Assembly: GCF_002216685.1 (NCBI RefSeq)
Contig: NZ_CP022353.1
Coordinates: 1,674,001-1,738,000, forward strand
Direction: 5' to 3'
Length of the DNA: 64,000 nt
Origin: Vibrio tarriae
GTDB taxonomy: Bacteria > Pseudomonadota > Gammaproteobacteria > Enterobacterales > Vibrionaceae
The position numbers and the translations under genes are program-made. The notes beneath the pieces are model-generated. The model ran no database searches and was not told the origin of the DNA. It worked only from the letters and a program-made list of their open reading frames with translations. Positions 1-9,398 of this stretch are shown here, one piece after another (the first letter of the stretch is position 1; every line of letters begins with the position of its first letter).

Positions 1-654
1 GCCCAGTACGTTTGGCACGATATGGCGCGTAATAATGTTCCACTTGCTCACACCACACACATGCGCCGCTTCGATAAACTCTTTGCTACGTAGGCTCAAG
101 GTTTGGCCGCGCACAATACGCGCCATATCCAGCCATGCGATCGCACCGATCGCGACGAAGATCAGCACGATGTTACGGCCAAAGAAAGTGACCAATACGA
201 TAACCAAGAACATGAATGGGATTGCGTAGAGGATTTCCAGAATACGCATCATCACACGGTCAGTACGGCCACCAATAAAACCAGACGCTGCACCATATAG
301 AGTGCCGATCAATACCGCAACCAAAGCGCCCATGATACCTACCATCAGGGAGATACGGCCACCAACCAGCGTACGCACAAACAGGTCACGTCCAAGAGCA
401 TCGGTACCAAACCAGTGTTCAGCCGAAGGTGCTGCATGCATTGCATACCAATCTGTATCTTCATAACTGTATGAAGAAAGCATAGGTAAAATGATCACGG
501 CGAGAGTGATCAACAGTAGAACAAACAGGCTGACCATCGCTGCTTTGTTACGCATAAAACGAATACGCGCGTCTTGCCATAAGCTGCGGCCTTGAATCTC
601 AAGATTTTGCGAAAAGTTTTCAATCGCCGCTAAGTTTTCTTTTTTCGTCAACAT
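1..654 (-). CDS. oppC: Oligopeptide ABC transporter permease OppC (partial, 3' end outside window)
   Basis: The reading frame is open from an ATG at 654 to base 1, giving 218 codons of a protein normally about 300 residues long. It starts MLTKKENLAAIENFSQ, then has a first membrane span and a periplasmic stretch. The segment GTDALGRDLFVRTLVGGR is typical of the DppC/OppC permease family. The EAA-type cytoplasmic loop that contacts the ATPases lies near the cut end. OppC pairs with OppB to form the inner-membrane channel for peptides delivered by OppA. It starts 13 bp after oppB and is surely cotranscribed with it. oppD and oppF would follow outside the window. Confidence 0.93.
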   Translation of the reverse strand, partial: MLTKKENLAAIENFSQNLEIQGRSLWQDARIRFMRNKAAMVSLFVLLLITLAVIILPMLSSYSYEDTDWYAMHAAPSAEHWFGTDALGRDLFVRTLVGGRISLMVGIMGALVAVLIGTLYGAASGFIGGRTDRVMMRILEILYAIPFMFLVIVLVTFFGRNIVLIFVAIGAIAWLDMARIVRGQTLSLRSKEFIEAAHVCGVSKWNIITRHIVPNVLG

Positions 655-667
655 TATCTAAGTCCTA

Positions 668-1588
668 TTAGTAGCGAATCTTCGGATCGATGTAAGCGAG
701 AAGAATATCGACAATCGCGTTAAACAAAATAAATAGGAAACCGATCAGGATCGTTACCCCCATAACCAAAGAATAATCTCGGTTGAAGGCGGCGTTAACG
801 AAGAGCTTACCAATGCCTGGCAAACCAAAAATGGTCTCAATAACTACTGAACCCGTGATGATGCCGACGAAAGCTGGGCCCATGTATGACACAACAGGCA
901 GCATGGCTGGCTTCAGCGCGTGCTTGACCACGATATAACCGTAACTCAGCCCTTTTGCACGAGCGGTGCGGATAAAGTTACTGTTCAGGGTTTCAATCAT
1001 TGAGCCACGAGTAATACGGGCAAAAGTCGCGACATAAAGCAGTGACATCCCCAAGACTGGCAGAGCCATGTACTGGAACCCTCCGTCTTGCCATCCGCCT
1101 GCCGGGAAAATATTAAAATTAATCGCAAAGATATAAATCAACACAGGTGCCAACACGAAGGAAGGCATGACCACCCCTAACATGGCGGTGGACATTATGG
1201 TGTAGTCGACCCAAGTATTCTGCTTCAAGGCAGCTATGGTTCCGACCGTTACCCCCATAATGACAGTGAAGAAAAACGCGGCAAGACCGATTTTGACCGA
1301 TACAGGCAGCGCGCTGGCGATCAGTTCATTCACCGTATAGTCTTTGTACTTAAACGATGGACCAAAATCACCCTGAACGATATTCGTCAAATAGGTTAGA
1401 TACTGTTCAGAAACCGGTTTATCTAAGCCGTATTTGGCGTTGATGTTAGCCATCACTTCCGGCGGCAGAGGACGCTCAGAAGAAAATGGATTGCCTGGCG
1501 CGTAGCGCATAAGAAAGAAAGATATCGTAATCAACACCAACATGGTTGGTATCGCTTCAAATATCCTTTTAGCGATGAATTTAAGCAT
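668..1588 (-). CDS. oppB: Oligopeptide ABC transporter permease OppB
   Basis: This 306-residue integral membrane protein has the usual length for OppB. It begins with the conserved MLKFIAKRIFEAIPTMLVLI span followed by FLMRYAPGNPF, the hallmark N-terminus of DppB/OppB permeases. The C-terminal third carries the EAA loop region (TRGSMIETLNSNFIRTARAKG), where the ATPase subunits dock. It forms the inner-membrane channel together with OppC. It lies 151 bp downstream of oppA, a gap containing a strong hairpin, and 13 bp upstream of oppC. Confidence 0.95.
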   Translation of the reverse strand: MLKFIAKRIFEAIPTMLVLITISFFLMRYAPGNPFSSERPLPPEVMANINAKYGLDKPVSEQYLTYLTNIVQGDFGPSFKYKDYTVNELIASALPVSVKIGLAAFFFTVIMGVTVGTIAALKQNTWVDYTIMSTAMLGVVMPSFVLAPVLIYIFAINFNIFPAGGWQDGGFQYMALPVLGMSLLYVATFARITRGSMIETLNSNFIRTARAKGLSYGYIVVKHALKPAMLPVVSYMGPAFVGIITGSVVIETIFGLPGIGKLFVNAAFNRDYSLVMGVTILIGFLFILFNAIVDILLAYIDPKIRY

Positions 1589-1629
1589 ATGCTCACTCTT
1601 TCAATCTGTGACAAGGAAATGCAAAGACC

Positions 1630-1652
1630 CTGCATGTGAATTTCACATGCAG
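1630..1652 (-). promoter_or_regulatory. Intercistronic hairpin between oppA and oppB
   Basis: A perfect inverted repeat with 11-bp arms (CTGCATGTGAA / TTCACATGCAG) around one base. No T-run follows on the minus strand, so it is not a classic terminator. In binding-protein operons such hairpins usually protect the 3' end of the upstream message, so that the binding protein is made in excess over the permeases. That role here is inference. Confidence 0.6.
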
Positions 1653-1739
1653 CGTCTACGTTACTTATAGTTTTATCCCGCTTAACTGGAGTTGCCGCAA
1701 TACTACGCAGTCACTCCAAGTCGTTGGGTTACGGCTCTA

Positions 1740-3371
1740 TTATTGAGCTTTGATGTAAAGATCTTTCATATAGATCTTGTCTTCCGCGTTGTTTGATGGA
1801 TAACCACCAACCGTTGGAGAAACAAGGCGTGATCTTACGTATTGATAGATTGGTGCGATTGGCATATCGCGAGCCAGTAACTTCTCTGCATCAGCATAGA
1901 GTTTTTGACGCTCTTCTTCTGATGTTGACGTCATGGCTTTTTCAATCACGGCGTCGTACTCAGCATTGTGGTACTGAGGATCGTTTGAGGTGTTGCTTGA
2001 CAGCATCAGAGTCAAGAAAGAAGACGCTTCGTTGTAGTCACCACACCATCCCGCACGAGTCACATCGAAGTTGCCTTGGCGACGAGTATCTAGGTAGGTT
2101 TTCCACTCTTGGTTTTCCAATGCGATATCAACACCCAGAGAGGTTTTCCACATAGATTGAACAGCAGTTGCAATCTTCTTGTGGTTTTCTGAAGTGTTGT
2201 ACAGCAGAGTAAATTTCAGAGGGTTAGATTTGTTATAACCCGCTTCTTCCAGCAATTTCTTCGCTTCAGCAATGCGCTCTTTCTGAGTCATTTTGCCGTA
2301 AGCTGGCATTTCTGGGCTGAATCCCGCGGTGATTTCTGGCGTTAGGAAGTAAGCCGGTTTTTGGCCTTGACCTAAAATGGCATCCGAAACCACATCGCGA
2401 TCAATCGCATAGGAGAGCGCTTGACGTACACGAACATCATCAAATGGTGGCTTTTTGTTGTTGAAGCCATAGTAATAAGTACAGAGTTGACCTTGTACTT
2501 GAACTGACTCTGGATGCTCTTTTTTCAGACGCTTGAAATGCTCAAGAGGCAGTTCATTCGTGATCTGAATTTCGCCCGATAGGAAGCGGTTCATCTCTGC
2601 CACTTGGTTTTCGATTGGCAGATAAGTCACTTTATTCAGAACCGTATTCTTGTCATCCCAGTATTGTGGGTTGCGCTTCAGTTCTAAACGCTCGTTAACC
2701 ACCCATTTTTCAAGAACAAAAGCACCGTTTCCAACATAGTTTTCAGGCTTTGTCCATTGCTCACCAAACTTTTCCACTGTCGCTTTATGAACGGGTTTCA
2801 CTGTTGTGTGACCCATCATCATCACGAAGTAAGGCACTGCACTTTCCAACTCAAACACGAGGGTTTTGTCATCAAGCGCTTTTACACCCAAAGTAGATTT
2901 GTCTTTCTCCCCAGCGATGATCTCTTTAGCATTCTTCATCTTGGTGTATTCCATATACCAAGAATAAGGAGATGCGGTTGCTGGATCGACAGCACGTTGG
3001 AAACTGTACACGAAATCGTGTGCAGTAACAGGGTCGCCGTTAGACCATTTCGCTTCTTTGCGAATGTGGAAAGTAAAGGTTTTGTTGTCTGTGGTTTCCC
3101 AACTTTCCGCAACACCCGGAACCACGTTACCGTTAGCGTCTTGGTTTACCAGACCTTCTAACAGGTCACGAATCACGTTGGACTCAGGAACACCTTCGGT
3201 TTTGTGCGGATCGAGAGACGCGACTTCAGTACCGTTACCACGAACCAGCTCTTGAACAGGAGCAAGTTTGGTACCAGCAGGAACATTCGCTGCAAAAGAG
3301 GTAAATGACGTGGTAGCCACCGCTAGACCAGCACCGAGAAGCAGTGCTTGGGTGATTTTGTTCTTATACAT
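1740..3371 (-). CDS. oppA: Periplasmic oligopeptide-binding protein OppA
   Basis: This 543-residue protein is a solute-binding protein of the SBP_bac_5 family, which captures peptides in the periplasm and delivers them to OppBC. A signal peptide is visible (MYKNK, then a hydrophobic run, cleaved near TSFAA). The family signature segments are present: ASLDPHKTEGVPESNVIRDL near the N-terminus, NGDPVTAHDFVYSFQRAVDP, and the C-terminal pattern GWCGDYNEASSFLTLM. The ATG at 3371 has a TTGGAG ribosome site a few bases upstream. It is the first gene of the opp operon, and the 623-bp region upstream probably holds its promoter and leader. Confidence 0.96.
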   Translation of the reverse strand: MYKNKITQALLLGAGLAVATTSFTSFAANVPAGTKLAPVQELVRGNGTEVASLDPHKTEGVPESNVIRDLLEGLVNQDANGNVVPGVAESWETTDNKTFTFHIRKEAKWSNGDPVTAHDFVYSFQRAVDPATASPYSWYMEYTKMKNAKEIIAGEKDKSTLGVKALDDKTLVFELESAVPYFVMMMGHTTVKPVHKATVEKFGEQWTKPENYVGNGAFVLEKWVVNERLELKRNPQYWDDKNTVLNKVTYLPIENQVAEMNRFLSGEIQITNELPLEHFKRLKKEHPESVQVQGQLCTYYYGFNNKKPPFDDVRVRQALSYAIDRDVVSDAILGQGQKPAYFLTPEITAGFSPEMPAYGKMTQKERIAEAKKLLEEAGYNKSNPLKFTLLYNTSENHKKIATAVQSMWKTSLGVDIALENQEWKTYLDTRRQGNFDVTRAGWCGDYNEASSFLTLMLSSNTSNDPQYHNAEYDAVIEKAMTSTSEEERQKLYADAEKLLARDMPIAPIYQYVRSRLVSPTVGGYPSNNAEDKIYMKDLYIKAQ

Positions 3372-3994
3372 GCATAAACTCCAAGTTTTAGTATTGCATC
3401 CATGACTTCCATGTCAGGTATTCAGAACGGCTGATTGTTGTCGTTTGTCGTATAAGTTTTAAACAAAGACAACTTACACCTGACAGGGATTGCGGCACAC
3501 ATTAGCAATCATTGAATTAATTTGCCATAAAAATGTCTTAAAAACCGACTATCCTCTCTGGTTTTCTCAGACACTAGTAAAAAACTTCACGAATCTTAGT
3601 TATCTCTAGTTGATTAGAGCAAAGAAGCTGGCATAAACAGACAATTTGCTAAATTATCTAGTGCACCCTCAATGTACAGCGCATTATGCTAGATAACTCA
3701 GATCTATTTAACATTTTGTACACATACACGCCAACTCTTAATGACAATGCACTATCTCGCAGAGCTGAAATGTGAGCCACATCAAACCTCTATTTTAAGC
3801 AATCGTTTGGTACAAATAAGTAAGTTGTGAGCCTAATTCAAACTTATGAATACGAATCACGTGAAAACGTAAATTTTGCTGAACAGGTCGAATAAACCCA
3901 ATTCATCACTTTTCTTTACCAGAAAATAATCACCTAGCTGATCAACCATTTTCTATACTTACCCCATTAGTATTAGAAACTCAAAGGTAACTTT
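3372..3994. other. Intergenic region between divergent oppA and the PhnD-like gene
   Basis: These 623 bp carry no convincing coding frame. The part next to 3371 must hold the oppA promoter and leader. The part next to 3995 holds that of the binding protein; TATACT at 3954-3959 is a plausible -10 box and AAAGGT at about 3984 a ribosome site. The sequence is AT-rich and I see no strong hairpin or repeat. A long oppA leader would suit post-transcriptional control, which is known for oppA in other gamma-proteobacteria, but no specific site can be named here. Confidence 0.5.
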
Positions 3995-4807
3995 ATGCGC
4001 TACGGTTGGCTTGTGTTCGTCTGGTGTATGTCATCTCTCACTTGGGCTTCCACCCTCTCTTTTGGTGTCGTGCCACAGCAATCCCCTGAAGAATTGGCTA
4101 AACGTTGGGTACCGATTTTGGAAAACCTTTCCGAAACAACAGGCTCCTCGATTGAATTTCACACCGCGGCCACTATTCCGGAATTTGAACAGCGGGTACT
4201 CAAAGGTGATTATGATTTGGTGTACATGAATCCTTATCACTACACACTCTTCCATCAACAACCTGGATATGTGGCATTTGCTAAACAGAAAGAACAGAGG
4301 CTACAAGGCATCATAGTGGTTGCGAAAGAGAGCCCGATAAGATCCATACAAGATCTCGATGGAAAAAGTCTCGCCTTTCCCTCTCCTGCTGCCTTTGCCG
4401 CTACCATCATTCCTCAAGCGCTGTTAAGAAAAGAAGGGATAAATATTGAGTCTCAATATGTCTCCTCGCACGATTCTGTTTACTTGAACGTAGCGAATGG
4501 CTTTTTTGCTGCTGGTGGTGGTATCAAACGCACATTTAACAATGCCCCTAAGGCCATCACTAGCCAACTCAGAATATTGTGGGAAAGCCCCAGTTTTACG
4601 CCGCACGCTTTCGCCTATCATCCAAGACTGAACCCAGATCAGGTATCCGCGGTGCAAAATGCATTAGTTAACCTTGATCAGACCGAGAAAGGGCGTTTGC
4701 AGCTTCAAGCGATTGGTTTTTCGGGCATTGAAACCGCTCAAGACAGCGATTGGGACGACATCCGTGAATTAGACATCCAAACCCTCTCTCATCTGCTTAA
4801 GGAATAA
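3995..4807 (+). CDS. PhnD-like periplasmic binding protein
   Basis: A 270-residue secreted protein with a signal peptide (hydrophobic MRYGWLVFVWCMSSLTWAS). It belongs to the phosphate/phosphonate-binding (PhnD/TctC-like, type 2 fold) family: TLSFGVVPQQSPEELAKRW at the mature N-terminus, the YDLVYMNPYHY segment, and the hinge region DLDGKSLAFPSPAAFAATI. No ABC permease or ATPase lies beside it. Instead it ends 3 bp before a sensor kinase on the same strand. This suggests it works as the ligand-sensing partner of that kinase rather than in transport; that role is inferred from position. The ligand cannot be read from the sequence. Confidence 0.85.
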   Translation: MRYGWLVFVWCMSSLTWASTLSFGVVPQQSPEELAKRWVPILENLSETTGSSIEFHTAATIPEFEQRVLKGDYDLVYMNPYHYTLFHQQPGYVAFAKQKEQRLQGIIVVAKESPIRSIQDLDGKSLAFPSPAAFAATIIPQALLRKEGINIESQYVSSHDSVYLNVANGFFAAGGGIKRTFNNAPKAITSQLRILWESPSFTPHAFAYHPRLNPDQVSAVQNALVNLDQTEKGRLQLQAIGFSGIETAQDSDWDDIRELDIQTLSHLLKE

Positions 4808-4810
4808 GCG

Positions 4811-6415
4811 ATGTCGATACGCTTAAAGACGATGCTTGGCGTGGCGTTGATCGAAGCTTTATTACTGACGATTTTGATCACCTTCACCCTAAGCTATCTT
4901 GAATCCACCAACTACGATGGATTACAAAAGCGCGCCCAAACTACGATTGCTCTGTTTGCCACTATGGTGAAGAATCCAGTACTGGCTTACGATCTAGCCA
5001 GTATCGATTCTGCCGCCACGTTAATGATGTCGAATCAAGATATTGTCTATGTGGCGGTCGAAAATCCTCATCGAAAACTCTTAACCTTTAAAGGCGCCCG
5101 CGATTTATTTGAAACTTATCACACGATTAATGATCAGGATTTTTCTAAACTCCAACCCATCTACACCGCAACGGATGTGATTGAAGTGAGTGGCACTCTG
5201 TTTGGCACTGTGTATATCGGTTTTGACCTATCCTATCTTGAGCAACAACTCGCCCACGCCCGCAAATGGACACTGCTGATTGTGCTGGGGGAAATGGGCT
5301 TAGTCGCGCTGTTTTCTTATCTCTTGGGCAATGCATTGACCCGGCGTTTAACAAAGCTCAAAACCGCGACCGATCAAATCACCTTCGGCAATCGTGAAGT
5401 GCAACTTGATATTCAAGGTCATGATGAAATCAGTCGCGTCGCCCACTCTTTTCAACAAATGGTGCAATCGTTGCGCCATTCAGAAGCAACCATGCGTGAT
5501 TATCAACATCAGCTTGAACAGTGGAATTTAGAACTCGAAGATAAGATTAACCAGCGTACGGAAAACCTACTCGCAAAAAATCAACAACTTGAAGAGATGA
5601 ATACCAAGCTAACCTTGATGAAGGATAAGCTGGTCGAAACCGAGAAAATGATCTCGATTGGTACGCTGGCCGCTGGATTTGCTCATGAAATTAACAACCC
5701 AAACGGCGCACTGAAAAGCCATTTACAGTTACTTCAACAAGACTTTAACCAGCTTAAAGTAGGCTTTGAACAGATTGATTTACTGCTTAGCGGAAGCGAT
5801 TACTACGATAAGTTAACCCAAACCAAAAATGCGCTTTATCTCGAAGAGAGTTTTTCAGGTATTGCGGAAAGTATTAGAGATGCCCTGCACTGTGTCGACC
5901 GGATAAAATCGATTGTCGATAAAGTTCAGCGTTGCCAAGCCGAACCGGCTCCCCATGACAGCAGTTGGGTCTCGCCACTAAGCTTAGTGGAACAAACGAT
6001 TCAAGTTTGTGGTTTGCGAGAATGGATCGTCTGGAAAGAGCAAACTCTCTACCCACCATTGATATATTGCTACAGCAACGATTTTGTGACGGCGTTGAGC
6101 GCTATTTTAAATAATGCCTATCAAGCTTACGCCTCCGATGACCCCATGATCCGTATCGAACTTTCGCTGCGTCATGATCATCAACAGCTAGAAATTGAGA
6201 TTCGCGATTTTGGCCGCGGTATGAGTATCGAAGAAAAACAGCACGCTTTTGACCCCTTTTTCACCACTCATGATGTAGGCAAAGGCGTAGGCCTCGGCTT
6301 AACCGAAGCCTACAGTAGTATCAAAAAATACGATGGTGATATACAGCTCTTTAGTGAACTGGGACAAGGCACTCGCGTGTTAATTACTCTGCCTTTAGCA
6401 CCCAACAAACCGTAA
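4811..6415 (+). CDS. Sensor histidine kinase with periplasmic domain and HAMP
   Basis: A 534-residue inner-membrane kinase. Residues 7-30 are the first membrane span and about 155-175 the second. The roughly 125 residues between them form a periplasmic sensor region. A HAMP segment follows (about 175-230) and then a long coiled coil (QLEQWNLELEDKINQRTENL). The HisKA box GTLAAGFAHEINNPN contains the phosphorylated His. The HATPase_c domain carries the N box (SAILNNAYQAY), the G1 box (RDFGRGMS) and the G2 region (GKGVGLGLTEAYS). It is almost fused to the upstream PhnD-like gene (3-bp gap), so a two-gene ligand-sensing unit is likely. The operon facing it supplies many possible phosphorelay partners. 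Confidence 0.92.
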   Translation: MSIRLKTMLGVALIEALLLTILITFTLSYLESTNYDGLQKRAQTTIALFATMVKNPVLAYDLASIDSAATLMMSNQDIVYVAVENPHRKLLTFKGARDLFETYHTINDQDFSKLQPIYTATDVIEVSGTLFGTVYIGFDLSYLEQQLAHARKWTLLIVLGEMGLVALFSYLLGNALTRRLTKLKTATDQITFGNREVQLDIQGHDEISRVAHSFQQMVQSLRHSEATMRDYQHQLEQWNLELEDKINQRTENLLAKNQQLEEMNTKLTLMKDKLVETEKMISIGTLAAGFAHEINNPNGALKSHLQLLQQDFNQLKVGFEQIDLLLSGSDYYDKLTQTKNALYLEESFSGIAESIRDALHCVDRIKSIVDKVQRCQAEPAPHDSSWVSPLSLVEQTIQVCGLREWIVWKEQTLYPPLIYCYSNDFVTALSAILNNAYQAYASDDPMIRIELSLRHDHQQLEIEIRDFGRGMSIEEKQHAFDPFFTTHDVGKGVGLGLTEAYSSIKKYDGDIQLFSELGQGTRVLITLPLAPNKP

Positions 6416-6443
6416 CGACCTGACTAATCCTTATCCTATGCCC

Positions 6444-7787
6444 TTATCCTATGTAAACGGGGATCGGCATATTCATCTCTTGCTCTAACTCTTTTAGCTT
6501 ACGCAATAAAGGCTCACTCATTGCGTTGCCAGCCGTCAGCATTAAATTGCCGTTAGGCAGATAGATATCACGTTTGATAACCATACCTGGGCGCACTTCG
6601 CTTAGGCTGACACAGAGCTCCATACCCTCTTCAATTCGAGTCACCGTACTCACAATCGTAATAAAGGCTTCCACCACTTTAGAGTCGTAATACACTTCGG
6701 CTTGCTGACGCAGATAGCCTTGCGCACTTTTGGTGTGCATGCGTCTTGGGTTATTCGCCCCAGCGACGAAGAAATCATAATCCTTGACGACTTTTATGAT
6801 CCGCGCGCCTATGGGGATTTGCTCGCCACGTAAATGATCCGGCTTCCCCGTCCCATCATACAGTTCATCTTGATGGCGTATAATTTCCATCAACGGTTCA
6901 AAGCGCTTAATTCGGCCCACAATTTCTGCACCCAAAATGGGATTCACGTTGGGGGTAATGGGGATCTCCGAATCCTGATGAACCTTAACGACTTTCCAGT
7001 CATTGCTGGTTTCAGCAATCAGGCCAATTTGATGCATGAGCCCACATAAATAGACATGGCTGGCGACCGCTTCGGGTAATTTCAACTTGAGAGCCACCGA
7101 TTTTGCCTGATTAGCGATCCGCTCAGCATGATCAGCAGGATAACCGGTGCGGTGTTGAATAATCGCCGTGACCATGGCCAGAATATCTTTGAACGTTTTA
7201 TTACGTGAAGCGAGCGAGGCTTCTAGCCGCTTATTGCTTTCTTGCAACGCAACCGTTCGCTCTTGTACTTTCGCTTCCAACTCTTGATTAAATTGCGAGA
7301 GTTTAAGATTGTTCGCGGCTAACGCCTGATTGGCTACTTCAAGATCCTTATTACGTTCCTCCAACTCAAGGGTCAGGCGCTCTTTATCCCGACTTAAGCG
7401 ATAGAATTCAGCGGCTTTACCTACAATAAGCTTTAGGTTTTCGTTGTCCCACGGTTTGCTAATGTAGGTATGAATTCCTCCCGCGTTAACCGCACGCACT
7501 GTCGATTGAATATCCGCATACCCAGTGAGCAACAAACGCACGGTTTCTGGCTGCATTTCTCGCGCTTTAGCAAGAAAATCAGCCCCATCCATCTCTGGCA
7601 TACGCATATCCGAGATGATGATGTGGATTGGGTTTTCCTGCAGATATTCCAACGCATCAGCGCCGTTATCGAAGGTCACTACGTTGTAATCCATCCGCAA
7701 CACACGGTTAAGCGCTTTCAAAATATCGTTTTCATCATCAAGCAACAGAACGTTTAACTTCTCATCGTGCATGTTATCCATTTGCAT
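6444..7787 (-). CDS. Response regulator with degenerate HD-GYP domain
   Basis: A 447-residue cytoplasmic protein. The N-terminal receiver domain (about residues 10-125) has the acidic pair DDE and the phospho-acceptor region IIISDMRMPEMDGADF. A coiled coil follows (about 140-205), then an HD-GYP-like domain (about 205-400). HD-GYP enzymes hydrolyse c-di-GMP, but here the metal-binding HD is HQ (CGLMHQIG) and the GYP signature reads GKP in YDGTGKPDHLRGEQIP. Catalysis is therefore doubtful and a binding or scaffold role is more likely. It is the last gene of the minus-strand signalling operon, 9 bp after the receiver-EAL gene. A V. cholerae protein of this arrangement (VC1087, from memory) is listed among the degenerate HD-GYP proteins. 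Confidence 0.9.
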   Translation of the reverse strand: MQMDNMHDEKLNVLLLDDENDILKALNRVLRMDYNVVTFDNGADALEYLQENPIHIIISDMRMPEMDGADFLAKAREMQPETVRLLLTGYADIQSTVRAVNAGGIHTYISKPWDNENLKLIVGKAAEFYRLSRDKERLTLELEERNKDLEVANQALAANNLKLSQFNQELEAKVQERTVALQESNKRLEASLASRNKTFKDILAMVTAIIQHRTGYPADHAERIANQAKSVALKLKLPEAVASHVYLCGLMHQIGLIAETSNDWKVVKVHQDSEIPITPNVNPILGAEIVGRIKRFEPLMEIIRHQDELYDGTGKPDHLRGEQIPIGARIIKVVKDYDFFVAGANNPRRMHTKSAQGYLRQQAEVYYDSKVVEAFITIVSTVTRIEEGMELCVSLSEVRPGMVIKRDIYLPNGNLMLTAGNAMSEPLLRKLKELEQEMNMPIPVYIG

Positions 7788-7796
7788 CGCGCTCCC

Positions 7797-9398
7797 CTAT
7801 TTTTTATGGAGATAGTTCAGGACTTGTTGTGGCGAAATTGCCGGGCTAACTAAATAGCCTTGTACCATGTCGCATCCCATCTCTTGTAAAATTTGATACT
7901 GCTGCTCAGAGTCAACCCATTCCGCAATCGCCTGCATAGATAAAGACTTAATGCTAGAAATCATCGATTGTAAAATGACGGTACTTGATTCCGCCTTGCC
8001 CAAACTTTGAATGTATCGGCCATCAATCTTCACCACATCAAACGGAATTTCACACAAGTACTCATAACCGGAATACCCCGTACCAAAATCATCTAATGCG
8101 CAGCGTATTCCTAATGATTTTAGCTTATAGATCTCATGTTTAGCGGCATCAAAATCGGCAATCAAATCGTGTTCCGTGATCTCAACCGAGAGTCGAGGCA
8201 ATGCATGTTGCGCTTGCGTCTCCTCAGCTACGCTCAGTAACAAACGATAAAAACTGCCGTCAGTGAGCATTTTCCCCGGAATATTTACCCCTATGGTGAT
8301 GTCTTGTAAGACCGTATCTTCCGTGGTTAAAAAGGTCAAAATGTCGCGCACCATGACTTCGGTTAGCGTCGGGATCAAATGGTATTTTTCCAAAATCGGA
8401 AAAAACCGATCGGGCATTTCATACAATCCTTTGCCAATCACTCGTCTGGCTAAGGCTTCAAATGCCACCACAGCCCCCGAATCCATTTGCTTTTGAGGCT
8501 GATAAAAAGCGCAAAAATGGCCGCGCTGGAGATCGCGATAAATATTCAATAACTGTTTAATTTCAAGCGTTTCATCCGCATTTCCTTGCCAATAAATCGG
8601 TAAGTTATCGACTAAAGGCGCAGACTCAAGTAGCCGAGTGGCTAACCTGTGCTCAACGTCAGACCACGACTCAATATCGGCAATCCACCAATGCGGAATC
8701 TGTGTGACCTCAAAGGCTGCCGCATCCGTGGTTGAAGCAATATGAAAACTATCAATTAACTTAAATAATGTTTGATACCAAGGCGTTAAGCGGTGTGTGA
8801 CCCAAAACCAATGAGAGCCGTCATGATAGACATGCTCTGTTTCTAGCCGTTGTTGAATAAAGTGCTGTGAAATTGCCTGCCGCTGTACATCATTAACCGG
8901 CGTTTGCCACTCCATGATCAACACGAGATAGGGGTGGTCAGCCAGTGACTGCAGCAATGAAATCTGTTTGTTGAGTGCTTGCAGTGTTTTCAGCCCGGAA
9001 ACGGTATCGAACTCTTCACGGCGTTCTTTTTCACTAAAACACTGCAAGATAGTTTGCAGCAGATAGTTTCGCTCCCAAGGTTTGAGTAAGAACTTGTACA
9101 GTTCTCCTTCATTCAAGGCTCGCGATAATCCATCCATATCGGCCTGCCCAGAAAGAATCAACGACATAACATGTGGGTAGCGACGATTAATCTCTATCAC
9201 CAAATCGGCACCATTCATACCCGGCATCCGATAGTCGGAAATCACCATCTGTACCGGATGTTGCTGCAAAAGTTCTAACGCTTCTTGCGCGCAAGTGGCG
9301 GTGTGCAGATGGGGAAAATAAGGACGCAACTCGCGTTTTAAAGCATTCAACACCGCGGGCTCATCATCTACCAACAGAATTTCGCGATGGGCTTGCAT
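7797..9398 (-). CDS. Response regulator with EAL-type c-di-GMP phosphodiesterase domain
   Basis: A 533-residue cytoplasmic protein. The receiver domain (about residues 6-122) has the ILLVDDEPAVL start, the acceptor region MVISDYRMPGMNGADL and a conserved K in LLKPWERN. A middle region has no family I recognise. The C-terminal EAL domain (about 285-530) keeps most catalytic signatures: FEALARR, GVNIPGKML, EITEHDL, CALDDFGTGYSGYEYL, VKIDGRYI and QGYLVSP. The usual AEGVE reads AEWVD, so activity is probable but not certain. It overlaps the upstream kinase gene by one base (9398), which means tight cotranslation and makes that kinase the best candidate to control it. Confidence 0.92.
   Translation of the reverse strand: MQAHREILLVDDEPAVLNALKRELRPYFPHLHTATCAQEALELLQQHPVQMVISDYRMPGMNGADLVIEINRRYPHVMSLILSGQADMDGLSRALNEGELYKFLLKPWERNYLLQTILQCFSEKERREEFDTVSGLKTLQALNKQISLLQSLADHPYLVLIMEWQTPVNDVQRQAISQHFIQQRLETEHVYHDGSHWFWVTHRLTPWYQTLFKLIDSFHIASTTDAAAFEVTQIPHWWIADIESWSDVEHRLATRLLESAPLVDNLPIYWQGNADETLEIKQLLNIYRDLQRGHFCAFYQPQKQMDSGAVVAFEALARRVIGKGLYEMPDRFFPILEKYHLIPTLTEVMVRDILTFLTTEDTVLQDITIGVNIPGKMLTDGSFYRLLLSVAEETQAQHALPRLSVEITEHDLIADFDAAKHEIYKLKSLGIRCALDDFGTGYSGYEYLCEIPFDVVKIDGRYIQSLGKAESSTVILQSMISSIKSLSMQAIAEWVDSEQQYQILQEMGCDMVQGYLVSPAISPQQVLNYLHKK

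Noticed and set aside
1630..1652. Terminator after oppA
   Set aside because: Strong stem but no T-run and a permease gene follows directly; kept as an intercistronic hairpin instead.
6429..6453. Tandem repeat CTTATCCTATG twice between convergent genes
   Set aside because: Two copies of an 11-base word over a stop codon; no hairpin or other sign of function.
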